Assembly: GCA_026122225.1 (NCBI GenBank)
Contig: JANEZZ010002066.1
Span: 1,054,001 to 1,118,000 of the forward strand
Origin: Heloderma charlesbogerti
Taxonomy: Eukaryota; Chordata; Lepidosauria; Squamata; Helodermatidae
Length of the DNA stretch: 64,000 nucleotides
Direction: 5' to 3'
Positions 30,424 through 40,398 of the stretch are shown here, piece after piece; the stretch's first letter is position 1; the number at the start of each line of letters is the position of its first letter. The translations under genes were made by a program, and so were the position numbers. The notes under the pieces were generated by a model. That model had not been told where the DNA came from. It saw nothing but the letters and a program-made list of their open reading frames with translations, and made no database searches.

Positions 30424-30950
30424 TAGGGGTGTACAGAATTCACTTCCGAGTCTGTCGGGGGGTCCGCAGGGGGGTAAGCTATCCGTTCCTCACCTCAGAA
30501 TCCTCCCTGGTCGGTTCTGTTCCGCGGCAGGTCTGCGGAGTCGCTGGCCGGGCCGTCCACTGCCGGACTGCTGGTCCTCAGACGCAAATGGCATCCGGCA
30601 TAGCGAATGCCATTTGCGTCCCTGCCTTTTGCCATGATAGGATACGTAAATCTTTATGTAGCCTATCATGGCAAAGAGCAGGGATGCAAATGGCATAGCA
30701 GACGCCATTTGCGTCCCTGCCTTTTGCTGTGATAGGCTACGTAAAGATTTACGTAGCCTATCATGGCAAAAGGCAGGGACACAAATGGCGTCCGCTACGC
30801 CAGATGCCATTTGCGTCCAAAGACAGGCTGCAGCGGACGGGACAGGCGGCAACGGATGGCAGCGGCTGGCTGGCAGGTAGGATCCATTCTGCATGGATTC
30901 CCCCGGGTGGCGGAGGTGAGTCTTTCGTTCTGCCGTGTTCAGGGGCCCGA
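30424..30950. mobile_element. Family P palindromic element, right terminus unclear
   Basis: Starts TAGGGGTGTACAGAATTCAC. It has two GATAGGCTACGTAAATCTTT / AAAGATTTACGTAGCC hairpins separated by GATGCAAATGGCATAGCAGA hairpins, then GGCAGGTAGGATCC and GGCGGAGGTGAGTCTTTCG. It closely parallels 57862-58293. No CATCCCTA end is found after about 30930, so the right boundary is approximate. Confidence 0.75.
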
Positions 30951-31186
30951 GCTGACGAAAGCTTATCGAGCTCTACCCCCCAACTGGATTCCTCCAACAA
31001 TCCTGCTTGGCCCTTCCTCCAAAAGGAGCACAGAGCAGCTTACAAGATTGATAACACAAGTACCAATTCACCCCCCCCACACACACACACACAATCATAC
31101 TTTCACACTAAAACCATTAAAATGCAACAAACCTAAAAACACCCAAACCAGCAAAACCAGGAGCCAAACACTTGTGCAAATAAAAC

Positions 31187-32402
31187 TAGGGATGTTGCAA
31201 GTACCCAATTTAGTCTGGGAGGCTGGTGAAATCCCCCATGCGTGGCCCCCTGGTCCCCGCTCTCTGAGCTCCATGGCGCTGATAAACCCAGCCAACAAGG
31301 CCCTTGGAGCTCAGCGAGCGGCTGGGAACAGCCCAGACTTGTTGCCGCATGTGACTCGTTGGTAGGGATGTTGGAGAATTCCTCCATGGACTCCAGTGAG
31401 GCCGGATTCTTTAGGAACGGCCTTCCCCCCATCCCCTGGAACCCACCCCCTGGAACAGACCTACCTGGCGGTGGATGCGTCGGTGGCGTTGGATGTGGTG
31501 GTGGCGGCGGATGTGGCGGTTGATGTGGTGGCGGCTTGTCTTCTGGCTGCTGCGGCCGCAAATAGCAGCCGGTGTCGCAGCCACCATTTGCATGCCTGCA
31601 CTAGGTAGTGATAGGCTACGTAAATACTTACGTAGCTTATCACAGCTTAATTCAAGGACGCAAATGGCGGCCGCTACAACGGCCGCTATTTGTGGCCGCA
31701 GCAGCCCGGCAGCGGCTGGACATCCGGCTGCGGCCGGTCCCGGCTGGCGGCTCCGCAGCCTTGCAGCGGAGCGGAGCCGGCTGGGAAGGAATCCAGGGGG
31801 AGGGACGGATCTCCTCCCCTCCACCGTGGATTGCCCGGACCGGAACAAGGTAAGGGATTTGTACATCCCTACCTGTTGGCAAGAGTGGCTGGGGCATGCA
31901 CAGCGCCTCCTCCTCGTCCTGCATGGTCGGCTGTCAAGGAAGCTTCGTTGATAGACAGCTGGGTACGATGGGGCCTTGGCCGGTGCCCCGGCTGCTATCT
32001 GTCTCCTCGCAAGCAGGAGATGGTTACTGGCTGGAGTCTGCGTGGTGCCTCTTCCACCTTTTGCCCAGTCAGTTGTCAAGGAAGCCCTTGACAACTGGTG
32101 CAGGCAGGAAGGGCCTTGGCGGCACCCCAGTGCCCCAGCCCATGCCTCCTCAGGAGCAGGCCAGGGCTAGAGCACTTGAGGGGTGTGCTGCGCTGAGGAC
32201 ACTGTCAGTCAGCCCTTGTGTGCATAAGGTACAAGGGTTGACTGCCAGAAGCCTTGGCACGGAGAGGAGGGGTGGGTCGTGCAGCTCGGCGGGTGGGCGG
32301 GTGAGCAGGGAGGTTTGCCATGTGGTCCGGGCCACATGAATAGGGGGAGCAGCTCGTCAAACTTCCCCTCGCCCTGGACAGAGATGTGTCTGTCCATCTC
32401 TA
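31187..32402. mobile_element. Family Q hAT element hosting a nested P element; perfect TSD
   Basis: AATAAAAC is present at 31179-31186 and 32403-32410. Outer ends are TAGGGATGTTGCAAGTACCC and GTGTCTGTCCATCTCTA. The Q sequence runs 31187-31362, is interrupted by 31363-31871, and resumes to 32402 with GTTGTCAAGGAAGCC-type internal repeats (ACTGTCAAGGAAGC near 31935, GTTGTCAAGGAAGC near 32072). No coding capacity. Confidence 0.85.
31363..31871. mobile_element. Family P element nested in a Q element
   Basis: Ends TAGGGATGTTGGAGAATTCC and GGTAAGGGATTTGTACATCCCTA. Contains a GTGATAGGCTACGTAAATAC hairpin, GCAAATGGCGGCCGCTACAA hairpin and (GGTGGC)-rich sequence near 31480-31545. Flanks CTCGTTGG and CCTGTTGG match at 6 of 8. 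Confidence 0.8.
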
Positions 32403-32439
32403 AATAAAACATACTTTTAACATATGTTTAAAAATAGTC

Positions 32440-32640
32440 ACAAGAGATGCTATTCATGCCTCTTCTTGGAAATTGCTCTACAAATGGAGGCCACCACTGA
32501 GAATGCCCTCTCTTGAGTTACCTTTACTTGACAGGGACCATGAGCGGGGCATCTCCTGCAGATCGGAGAGCTGAAGTTGGCAGCTAAAAGGTCAACTTTG
32601 TCTTTTAGTAGAAACCCCAAAGTGTACTACCTGGAGTCAC
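32440..32640 (-). mobile_element. L2-like LINE fragment, weak
   Basis: GGAGGCCACCACTGAGAATGCCCTCTC reads on the minus strand like the RAFSVVA region of L2-type ORFs (compare GGGGCCACCACCGAGAAGGCC near 48418). Short and decayed. Confidence 0.5.
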
Positions 32641-32680
32641 ATGCAAAAGGATGGCTCAGGGTAGAGCCAATTACCTACTA

Positions 32681-32818
32681 GGGATGGGTGAGAATTCCAT
32701 TTGGTTGAGTTTTTGACAAGAACAGACCAAAATCTCTCCATATATTAGACAGAAAAACCTTGAGATTTTTAAGAAAATCAGATGCGGGAGTAAGCAAATC
32801 TGACATATTCACCCATCC
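32681..32818. mobile_element. Short hAT-like fragment
   Basis: TAGGGATGGGTGAGAATTCC at the left and TATTCACCCATCC at the right are imperfect inverted ends. The body (TTGACAAGAACAGACC...CCTTGAGATTTTTAAG) resembles 34480-34560. No TSD was found. Confidence 0.45.
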
Positions 32819-32828
32819 AGATGTAGAG

Positions 32829-32968
32829 CAGGCTTCCTCAACTGGGTGCCCTCCAGATGTTTTGGACTATAACTCCCAGAATTCCTGCCATTGGTCATGC
32901 TTTCTGGGGCTGATGGGAGTTGAAGTCTAAATCATCTCAGTGGCATCAGCCTGGGAAAGGTTGGCCTG
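32829..32968. mobile_element. Palindromic hAT MITE (CAGCCTTCC type)
   Basis: CAGGCTTCCTCAACTGGGTG ... GGACTATAACTCCCAGAATT / GGGAGTTGAAGTCTAAATC ... GGGAAAGGTTGGCCTG form the usual paired halves. Flanks do not match. Confidence 0.8.
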
Positions 32969-33070
32969 GAGCCTTGTGGTGCTGAATGAGAGTTTCCACC
33001 TCTTTTTGTGACACATTCCTTATCTTTAATAACTACATGGCAGGCGGATACAACATGGTACTCTCCATGT

Positions 33071-34408
33071 TAGGGATGCTGGAAAAATTTGAGACGGACT
33101 AACATGAGCTCAGATTTATAAGAATTTGACCTGCAGAATCTGGTGTGGAGCGACCTTCCCAGGCCATTCAGAGTCTGTGGATTTCGGGATGATTTTTTTT
33201 TACTTTCCGGAAATTTACGCATACCTATTTGTAGGAAAATACAGAAGTTTCTGCTGAGGAAAAGTTGAGTAGTATGGGGGACAATACGCTAAATGTTACA
33301 TATTAAGGTAAAATATGTAAATTATTATGAAACCACTTATGTAATTATTTGTGTATTTTTCCGCATATTTGCATCTGTCTGGGAGCGGCCGACGGAACAA
33401 AAAGGTGCCTGACAATCCGCAAAACACAGATGGAGTGGATTTTATACAGTCCGTTAGGGGTGGACGAAAGTCGTTTACCTGTCGTCGAAGGCCGTTCGCG
33501 GTGGGGGGGAGCGCTTCGCTGCTCCCCCCGCGAAGTTCAGGCCGGGGGGGAGGCTTCCCGCCTCGCCCGGCTGAAATTCAGGCCGGGGGGGAGGCTTCCC
33601 GCCTCGCCCGGCCGAACGCGGAAGTAAAAAAAAAAAAAAAAGCCCCCTGATAGGCTACGTGACGATTCATGTAGCCTATCACGGCTAGATCTGCAAAGTC
33701 AGCCGTGATAGGCTACGTGAATCGTCACGTAGCCTATCACGGGTGACTTAAAAAAAAAAAAAAAAGCGCGTACGCGAATGGCGGCCCCCATAGGGAGCCG
33801 CCATTCGCGTTCCTTATTTGGTGGCTGTAGTCTACGTAAATCTTTACGTAGACTACAGCGAAAATAAGGGCAACGCAAATAGCGTTGCCCTTATTTTCGC
33901 CGTAGTCTACGTAAACATTTACGTAGACTACAGCCACCAAATAAGGAACGGGAATGGCGGCTCCCTATGGGGGCCGCCATTATCCGTACACACTTTTTTT
34001 GTTTGTTTGTTTAAGTCACCCGGGATAGGCTACGTGACGATTCACGTAGCCTATCACAGCTGACTTGGCAAATCTAGCCGTGATAGGCTACGTGAATCGT
34101 CACGTAGCCTATCAGGGGACGTGGTTTTTTTTCTTTCTTTGATTGCAATGGCGGGGGCGGCAGCCGGTCGAAAGACCGGCTGCCGCTCCCTCCCCGCTCG
34201 AACACCGGACGAACCGCCAGCCGGACCCGCCGCCGGGAGGGACATTCAGGGAAGGTAAGTCCCATCCCGAGGGGCGTGCGGGGGGCGGGGGGGTTCTCAC
34301 CGAGGATTTCTCACCGAAACTTGTTCGGGGGGCCGAACGCATTGGCGCTCGGCCCCCCGAAGTTTCGGGGAGAAATTCTCCGCCATCCCTACAGTCCGTA
34401 TATCTCTA
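33071..34408. mobile_element. hAT-like element hosting a nested P element
   Basis: Flanks CTCCATGT (33063-33070) and CTCCATGC (34409-34416) match at 7 of 8. Outer ends are TAGGGATGCTGGAAAAATTT and CCGTATATCTCTA. The outer element lies at 33071-33454 and 34400-34408, so the inner insertion (33455-34391) landed only 9 bases plus one TSD copy from its right end. Outer body contains TTTACGCATACC and is not palindromic. Confidence 0.7.
33455..34391. mobile_element. Family P palindromic element with perfect TSD
   Basis: CAGTCCGT flanks both sides (33447-33454, 34392-34399). Left beta arm: TAGGGGTGGACGAAAGTCG, TTTACCTGTCG and repeats of CGGGGGGGAGGCTTCCCGCC. Core: GATAGGCTACGTGACGATTC hairpins, GCGAATGGCGGCCCCC hairpin, TAGTCTACGTAAATCTTTAC hairpin, central GGGCAACGCAAATAGCGTTG hairpin, and the mirror order. 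Right alpha arm: GGTCGAAAGACCGGCTGCCG, GAAGGTAAGTCCC, CGGCCCCCCGAAGTTTCGGG, end CGCCATCCCTA. One of the best complete copies. Confidence 0.94.
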
Positions 34409-34416
34409 CTCCATGC

Positions 34417-35639
34417 TAGTGATAGCTATCCCTATAGAATTTGGCCGGTGCAGATGGATGAGAATCTCATTTGGTTCGTTGCATGATAAGAACTTATCCA
34501 TATTTGCAGATCTATTCATAAACAGAAAAAGAACTTGAGATTTTGAAAAAGTGAGTGTGGGAGAAAGAAAAAATGAAAGTTGTGTCCATCCCGTTGAACC
34601 CCATGCCCAATGTACTGGGAAGACCTGCATACTCACCTGGAAATCTACATCTGAGTTATTAGAGATCAGGAATTCTGGCAGTGGATCCTGTTCTTACCAG
34701 TGGATCCCTAACTATCTCCTGCCCACCCAAGCTCTAGTGGTTATTGGGTGCATGGATGGGCGATGCCTGGTTACTGAGTCTCCCTTCCGTCGTTCCGTGT
34801 CTGCCTGTCTCTCTTGTGAGAGCTCAACGCTCCCAACCACCTTTGGCTTCATTCTCCAGAGGGAGGCGATTGCTCCATTCTTCACCTCCTTCTGTGCTCT
34901 CTGTCTGGGCTTTCCTAACGAGACACAGGGGAGTCCTCCTGGGCCTCAACCGTGCCAAGCATAAATATTTGCTAGCAGGCTTTGCAGGGGCTCCGCCTCT
35001 CGCCCTCCTCCCACAATACGCCCAGGGATTGCTCATCTGGCTGCTGCATCACTGTGGCAATGGAGCCACAGTGGCCGCGGCCCGGGCATTGCTTTGCCTT
35101 GTTTCGTGAGTTGCTGTGCTGGGTTGTCTTCAGCTTCTGCAGGCCTCAGCTTCTGGCCTCCCTCCTGCTTCAGCGGCTTCCTGCCACCTCTCCTGAACTC
35201 GCCCCTGGCATCCGGCTGGCGATCCATTAGAGTTGGGCTAGCATATTCTCAGTTTGCGTGATCATGTGTGTAACCCATTTTTTCAAGGCAGTAGTCCTCT
35301 GCGTCACCCTGCAGACAGTGTGGAGGAGAAGTCCTCAGATTTCTAATCGGGTGAGGAAGTGTGATGAAATTCTCCTTGCAACTTGGCAGGTCAATAGAGA
35401 TGGTTCGTTTTAACCAAGTGGTGACATGGCATGTTGTGTCAAGTTATAAGATGGTAACAAATAGTCGCCAGCATTTATTCACCTATAAGGGGCCAGTAAA
35501 TCTTGATTGAATTGTAGGTTTTGCTGCACGATAGGGAAACATATGGCTCATCATGTTCTCAGCATGTCAGTTTGGTTATGGCCCTATAATGTTCATATAA
35601 CAATGGTGTCTTGTGAGAGTCATAGCTGTTCAAGACATG
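34417..35639. other. No recognised gene or element
   Basis: A family-K or 32681-like remnant may lie at 34430-34560 (GATGAGAATCTCATTTGG, CTTGAGATTTTGAAAAAG). The GC-rich part 34760-35230 has open frames but no domain, splice-site pattern or similarity that I can recognise. Confidence 0.35.
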
Positions 35640-35886
35640 AAGAGCCAGCGTGGTGTAGTGGTGAGAGTGCTGGACTGGGAGCCAGGAGATCCGGGTTCTA
35701 GTCCACACTCGGCCATGGAAGCTCACTGTGTGACTTTGGGCCAGTCACAGACAGACTCTCAGCCCAACCTACCTCACAGGGTTGTTGTGAGGATAAAATG
35801 GAGAGGAGGAGGAGGAGAAAGTAAGCCGCCTTGGGTTCCTTGCAAGAGGACAAAAGATGGGAAATAAATGCAATAAATAAAAATAA
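35640..35886 (+). mobile_element. tRNA-derived SINE, near full length
   Basis: AGCCAGCGTGGTGTAGTGGT (A-box region), AGATCCGGGTTCTAGTCC (B box), GTGTGACTTTGGGCCAGTCA, CAACCTACCTCACAGGG, TTGTTGTGAGGATAAAATGG and CCGCCTTGGGTTCCTTGCAA follow in order and end in a short AATAAATAAAAATAAA tail. Confidence 0.92.
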
Positions 35887-35987
35887 AATGGAGTCCAGTC
35901 TTCCGTGCTGATGTAAGATATATACAAACATTACCTAGATTTTAATTTTTTTTTTTTTAAAACACACACAAATCTTTCATCCCAGTC

Positions 35988-36118
35988 GCTCAGGATGGCT
36001 CTACCCATTTTATCCTCACGGAAACCCTGTGAGTAGTTTTGGCTGAGAGTGACTGGCACAAGGTAACCCAGTCCCAGAGTACATTCTGGTTGAGCAGGGA
36101 CTTGCCCAGTCAGCCTAC
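35988..36118 (-). mobile_element. tRNA-derived SINE fragment
   Basis: Plus strand reads TTTTATCCTCACGGAAACCC, GGCTGAGAGTGACTGGCAC and AAGGTAACCCAGT, the complement of the central SINE region. Ends lost. Confidence 0.65.
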
Positions 36119-36231
36119 TAATCCTCCCCGCATATGTTACAACTGCATGGGAGTTGTAACATGTGGTTCAGTGCATTGTGAAAGGAGCATATTGCAGGTT
36201 AGAATCCATGAGGAAGCAGTGAAGGGCTGAA

Positions 36232-37408
36232 CATATGAAGCTGACTTATGCTGGATTAGAAAACAAGTTCACGTAGCCCAGTATTGTCTCCTCTTACTGC
36301 TAGGGATGGCGGAGAATTTCTCCCCGAAACTTCGGGGGGCCGAGCACCAACGTGTTCGGCCCCCCAAACAAGTTTCGGGGAGAAATCCTCTGCACCCCTC
36401 CGCCCCCCGCCCCCCCCCCGGGACGGGACCTACCTTCCCTGAATGTCCTTCCCGGCGGCGGGTCCGGCTGGCGGTTCATCCGGTGTTCGAGCGGGACGGG
36501 AGCGGCAGCCAGTCTTTCAACCGGCTGCCGCCCCCGCCATTGCAATGAAAGAAAAAAAAAAAAAGTCCCCTGATAGGCTACGTGACGATTAACGTAGCCT
36601 ATCACGGCTAGATTTGCCAAGTCAGCCGTGATAGGCAAGTGAATCGTCACGTAGCCTATCACGGGTGACTTAAAAAAAAAAAAAAAAAAGTGTGTACGGA
36701 TAATGGCGGCCCCCATAGGGAGCCGCCATTCCCGTTCCTTATTTGGTGGCTGTAGTCTACGTAAATGTTTATGTAGACTACGGCGAAAATAAGGGCAACG
36801 CTATTTGCGTTGCCCTTATTTTCGCCGTAGTCTACGTAAACATTTACGTAGACTACAGCAACTAAATAAGGAACGCGAATGGCGGCTCCCTATGGGGGCC
36901 GCCATTCGCGTATGCGCTTTTTTTTTTTTTAAGTCACCCGTGATAGGCTACGTGACGATTCACGTAGCCTATCACGGCTGACTTTCCAGATCTAGCCATG
37001 ATAGGCTACGTGAATCGTCACGTAGCCTATCAGGGGACTTTTTTTTTTTTTACTTTCGTATTCGCAGTCGGGCGAGGCGGGAAGCCTCCTCCCCGGCCTG
37101 AATTTCGGCCGGGCGAGGCGGGAAGCCTCCCCCCCCCGGCCTGAATTTCGGCCGGGCGAGGCGGGAAGCCTCCCCCCCCGGCCTGAACTTCGTGGGGGGA
37201 GCAGCGAAGCGCTCCCCCCCACCACGAACAAGCTGCGAGAAAAGGTAAGTGACTTTCGTCCACCCCTACTTACTGCCAGGTGCTCTTCAGGTTCTCATGG
37301 AGAGAGAGACCTTTCTCAGCTCTTTCATCTGGGGTCCTTTTCTCCATGGATGTCAGTGGTTTGGAACATGGGACCTTGTACATGCCAAACACGTGCCCCA
37401 CCCTTCGC
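36232..37408 (-). mobile_element. tRNA-derived SINE split by a P element
   Basis: The left part (36232-36300) is the complement of the SINE 3' region (ATATGAAGCTGACTTATGCT, CCCAGTATTGTCTCCTC). The right part (37269-37408) is the complement of the 5' region (CTGCCAGGTGCTCTTCAGG, GGAACATGGGACCTTGTACA in place of the B box). It is the same SINE type as 27183-28090. Confidence 0.78.
36301..37268. mobile_element. Family P type copy: nested-palindrome hAT element, perfect TSD
   Basis: CTTACTGC at 36293-36300 and 37269-37276. Left alpha arm: TAGGGATGGCGGAGAATTTC, AAACTTCGGGGGGCCGAGC, GACCTACCTTCCC, GTCTTTCAACCGGCTGCCG. Core in order: GATAGGCTACGTGACGATTA hairpin; GATTTGCCAAGTCAGCC spacer; second, slightly deleted hairpin; A run; GGATAATGGCGGCCCCC hairpin; TTCCTTATTTGGTGGC; TAGTCTACGTAAATGTTTA hairpin; central axis near 36802 (GGGCAACGCTATTTGCGTTG); then the same units mirrored. 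Right beta arm: CGGGAAGCCTCCCCCC units, AAAAGGTAAGTGAC, end TTTCGTCCACCCCTA. No coding capacity. Confidence 0.95.
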
Positions 37409-37857
37409 TAGGGATGTTGCGGGAGTCCGAGCAAGGGGTTGAGTCTGGCGGACTCCTCCCCACTCTATCTCCTGCAACCCACTTGCCAATCTGCTGGGTG
37501 CTTACTGGGCCATTGGCCGTTGGCTGTGTCATCTGTGAGTGCCCGGTGGCTGCCCAGCCCCTTGCTGAGCCGCCATTTTGCGAAAAATGGTGGTTCAGGG
37601 TTTTCCATAAAAGTAATGCTGCGTAAATGGCAGCCGCAGAGGGTCCATTTGTGCAACATTACAGGTATAAAAGGTCCATTTATGCTTGTGATGTTGTGTA
37701 AATGGCCCCTTTATGGCCGGCATTTACGCAACGTTACTTTTACTGAAAAACTCGAGCCGCCATTTTTACTCAAAATGGAGGCTCGTTAAGGGGACGTACG
37801 GCCTCCAGGTGGTGAGCACCTGGTGAGGATGAACAGATGTGAGTCCATCCATCCCTA
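37409..37857. mobile_element. Family Q hAT element
   Basis: Ends TAGGGATGTTGCGGGAGTCC and GTGAGTCCATCCATCCCTA. Inner inverted repeat: GCGAAAAATGGTGG...CAGGGTTTTCCATAAAAGTA pairs with TACTTTTACTGAAAAACTCG...CCATTTTTACTCAAAATGG, around GCATTTACGCAACG. Flanks CCCTTCGC and CCCCTCAC match at 6 of 8. Right arm includes an ACAGATGTGAGTCC donor-like motif. Confidence 0.82.
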
Positions 37858-38440
37858 CCCCTCACCCCCCAGGGTGAGAGGTAGGGATGATCACCAACCT
37901 ATAACCAACCCTGACTGCAAGTTACAGCAGCTGGAGTGAAGCAACAATTAAAAAGCAAAGCCAAAGAGAAGGAAGTTCAGAAAATGTTCCTTTCTAAATA
38001 GCCACTTTATACCTGGCAGCTGCTTCATTGTTTGCATGGATTTGCAGAGAAGTGACTGTTCATTCTTCATCTCAAGTATTTATTTGGCTGCCTGTGTGAA
38101 GGAGCCACCACTGTGAGGATTAACAGCTCTCCTTGACAGGAAATAAATATCTAGTTCATACATTTACACCCCTCTCCTGGTATCCATGCTTCCTTTCACA
38201 TGCTTTTCCTTTAATCCCCCCTCTCCCATTTATGTTTCCCTTCTTCTCAGCAGCTCCTGGGCTGTTTCAAAGCTGGCCCAGTTTTTATTTCCAGTCTTTT
38301 CTTTCTAAATGCTACGTGAACATTGTGAGAGAACTGGATATTTTACTGTATTGAGGTAGAGCCTGATTGTCCACATTATACTGCAGACATGTGGAATTGC
38401 TGGGATGTGATTTTGACTCTGGCTTCGTGGAATGTATGTG
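37858..38440. other. No recognised feature
   Basis: About 580 bases with no gene or named repeat. Confidence 0.4.
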
Positions 38441-38545
38441 CTTCCAACCAGTGCAAGTTGGTTGATCCGGTGTCAGTGGGGTGGTGAACCAGCTCCAGGT
38501 TTCAGTCAGAACCAGTCAGAACTCTGAAGGAGCTGGCTAGCTCCT

Positions 38546-39052
38546 TGTCAGGGTGGACACTGAGCCCACAGAATCCCAGAGTAGTTCTGATTCTGAGGAG
38601 AGGAGCGCACTCATCCTTCCCAGGGCCAACAGCTGACAGAGATTCCTCCCGCCGGCATTCCTAGCATAGATAGCAGTCCTGGGAGTGAGAGAGTGCGGGA
38701 AGCAGACTTGCTGGACGCGGACACCGACGCAGGGAGCGGCGCCAAATGGAGGGCGCGGAAAGGAGGCATAGTGCCTGGTTGGCGCGCAAGCAACGGTTGC
38801 GCCCAGAGGATCCAAGGGAAAAGGGGAGGGACTCTCCCTAGCCCATAAGTTCAGGGGTCTGCCAGTGATTATCTTTCAAATGGGGACCAACTGTTCCAAC
38901 TTCGGGCATAGGTACTCTGCTGCTCATATCTAGTTACTAACAGAGTTGTTAAGTTGTAAAAGAGGAATAAAGCTTTGAAAAGAATCCCTTTGTCTGTGTC
39001 TGGACTTGGCTACTGGATTAGACTGAGAGAGGCCCCCAAGGAGCCCTTGACA
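38546..39052 (+). repeat. 5' LTR
   Basis: 507 bp, TGT...ACA. Contains AGAGGAATAAAGCTTTGAAA near 38961, a polyadenylation signal (AATAAA) in the expected LTR position. It lacks about 22 bases present in the 3' LTR near 39337-39360. Confidence 0.9.
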
Positions 39053-39284
39053 GCTTGGTCCCCGTTCACCTTTTTTTTTTCTCTCTCTCTCTCTTCTCCT
39101 ATTGCCGTATGGAGGGTGCCGGGGACCCGGCGGTGCAAGCTTAGCGCAAGAGAACCAGATGCTCCGTGATCAGATGGCTCAACTGACAGCTGCCGTGCAG
39201 AATCTACAGGCTTCGGTTCAACCCCTACAAACTCGGGGCTCCAGGGGAGGAGCACGAGGGGGGGCCTCATGAGAGCAGGGATGA

Positions 39285-39813
39285 TGTCAGGGTGGACACT
39301 GAGCCCATAGAATCCCAGAGTAGTTCTGATTCTCAGGAAGAGGAGCCGCTCCTGGGAGAGGAGTGCGCTCATCCCTCCCAGGGCCAACAGCTGACAGAGA
39401 TTCCTACCACTGGCATTCCTAGCATAGATAGCAGTCCCGGGAGTGAGAGAGCATGGGAAGCAGACTTGCTGGATGCGCGACGCCGACGCAGGGAGCGGCG
39501 CCAAATGCAGGGCATGGAAAGGAGGCGTAGTGCCCGGTTGGCGCACAAACAACGGTTGCGCCCAGAGGATCCAAGGGAAAAGGGGAGGGACTCTCCCTAG
39601 TCCATACGTTCAGGGTCTGCCAGTGATTCCCTTTCAAATGGGGACCAACTGTTCCAACTTAGGGCATAGGTACTCTGCTGCTCATATCTAGTTGCTAACA
39701 GTAGAATTGTTAAGTTGTGAAAGAGGAATAAAGCTTTGAAAAGAATCCCTTTGTCTGTGTCTGGACTTGGCTACTGGATTAGACTGAGAGAGGCCTCCAA
39801 GGAGCCCTTGACA
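39285..39813 (+). repeat. 3' LTR
   Basis: 529 bp, the same sequence as 38546-39052 with scattered changes, many at CpG positions, and one extra block (GAGCCGCTCCTGGGAGAG area). The divergence means the insertion is not very recent. Confidence 0.9.
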
Positions 39814-39905
39814 CTCCTTTAGAGTTCTGACTGGTTCTGACTGAAACCCGGAGCAGGTTCACCACCCTACTGACATCAGAGCCACCAGCCTCCACTGTTT
39901 CCAAC

Positions 39906-40279
39906 CCATATTAGGCTAAAGGCAAACAGAAACCATTAATAAGTCCCTTATTTTTTAACTCTCATAGTTGGAAAGCAGTCTTGAAATCTGTACGCCTGCC
40001 CTAACCAGGACAGCTCTCCCTTCTTTCCTGTGCTGGCCGTTCTATAGATTTTCATTTTTGACCTCCTAATAAGACTTACTCAGGTGCTGTTGAAAGTACT
40101 AACACTCACCACGTGAGCTGGGACAAGGCTGCCCCAAGTAGCCCTGTCCCCACCGCTGCGTCACAACGTAGTTCTGCCCAAAGATTGCCATGTGTACAGT
40201 GCAAATGCCCACAGTGTGGAGAGTACTGCTCTATGTGCTGCGGCTTCCATGTGTTTTCAAACTCCAATGTCAGGCCAGT
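39906..40279. other. No recognised feature
   Basis: Unassigned sequence right of the MITE; no exon seen. Confidence 0.35.
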
Positions 40280-40396
40280 TGGGGGGTTTCCAAGTCCTTC
40301 TGTCTGATATCCTTTTGCCTGGAATTTCTGGAGTTTGAACCCGGAGCTATTGGCATGCAAACCATGTGTTCTGTCACTGAGCGATTGCCTTTTGCC
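40280..40396 (-). mobile_element. tRNA-derived SINE fragment
   Basis: GAGTTTGAACCCGGAGC followed by GGCATGCAAACCATGTGTTC and TGTCACTGAGCGATTG is the complement of a B-box, anticodon-arm and A-box series of the SINE type at 27183. Confidence 0.65.
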
Positions 40397-40398
40397 GT

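Larger units (their letters stand above)
38546..39813 (+). mobile_element. Short non-autonomous LTR retrotransposon (TRIM-like)
   Basis: CTCCT (38541-38545 and 39814-39818) is a 5-bp TSD. Two LTRs (38546-39052, 39285-39813) start TGTCAGGGTGGACACTGAGC and end AGGAGCCCTTGACA. The 232-base interior starts GCTTGGTCCCCGTTCACC (possible primer-binding site, tRNA not assigned) and ends with a purine-rich GGAGCACGAGGGGGGGCC stretch. Frame 39144-39273 encodes QENQMLRDQMAQLTAAVQNL and ends with a stop, like the coiled-coil start of a Ty3/Gypsy-type Gag. No pol. Orientation is taken from this frame. Confidence 0.9.
38449..39897. mobile_element. hAT MITE (CAGTGGAGG type) split by an LTR element
   Basis: Flanks CTTCCAAC (38441-38448) and TTTCCAAC (39898-39905) match at 7 of 8. 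The right end GAGCCACCAGCCTCCACTG equals the right end of the copy at 52782-53080. Left half GGTGGTGAACCAGCTCCAGG...CAGAACCAGTCAGAACTCTG (38480-38528) pairs with right half CAGAGTTC-type sequence (AGAGTTCTGACTGGTTCTGA...GGAGCAGGTTCACCACC, 39822-39870). The LTR element sits at the centre of the palindrome. Confidence 0.8.

Noticed and set aside
31411..32094. 227-codon frame with repeated HHIQRHRRIHR residues
   Set aside because: It is created by the GGTGGC-rich part of a nested P element, with no domain or codon bias.
33650..34120. Hairpin series as a CRISPR array
   Set aside because: The repeats are palindromes in mirror order with no unique spacers of constant length, and the flanking 8-bp TSD shows a transposon.
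38546..39813. Two copies of a protein-coding segment (MDTEPIESQSS...)
   Set aside because: The duplicated frames lie wholly within LTRs with TG...CA ends, AATAAA and a 5-bp TSD.
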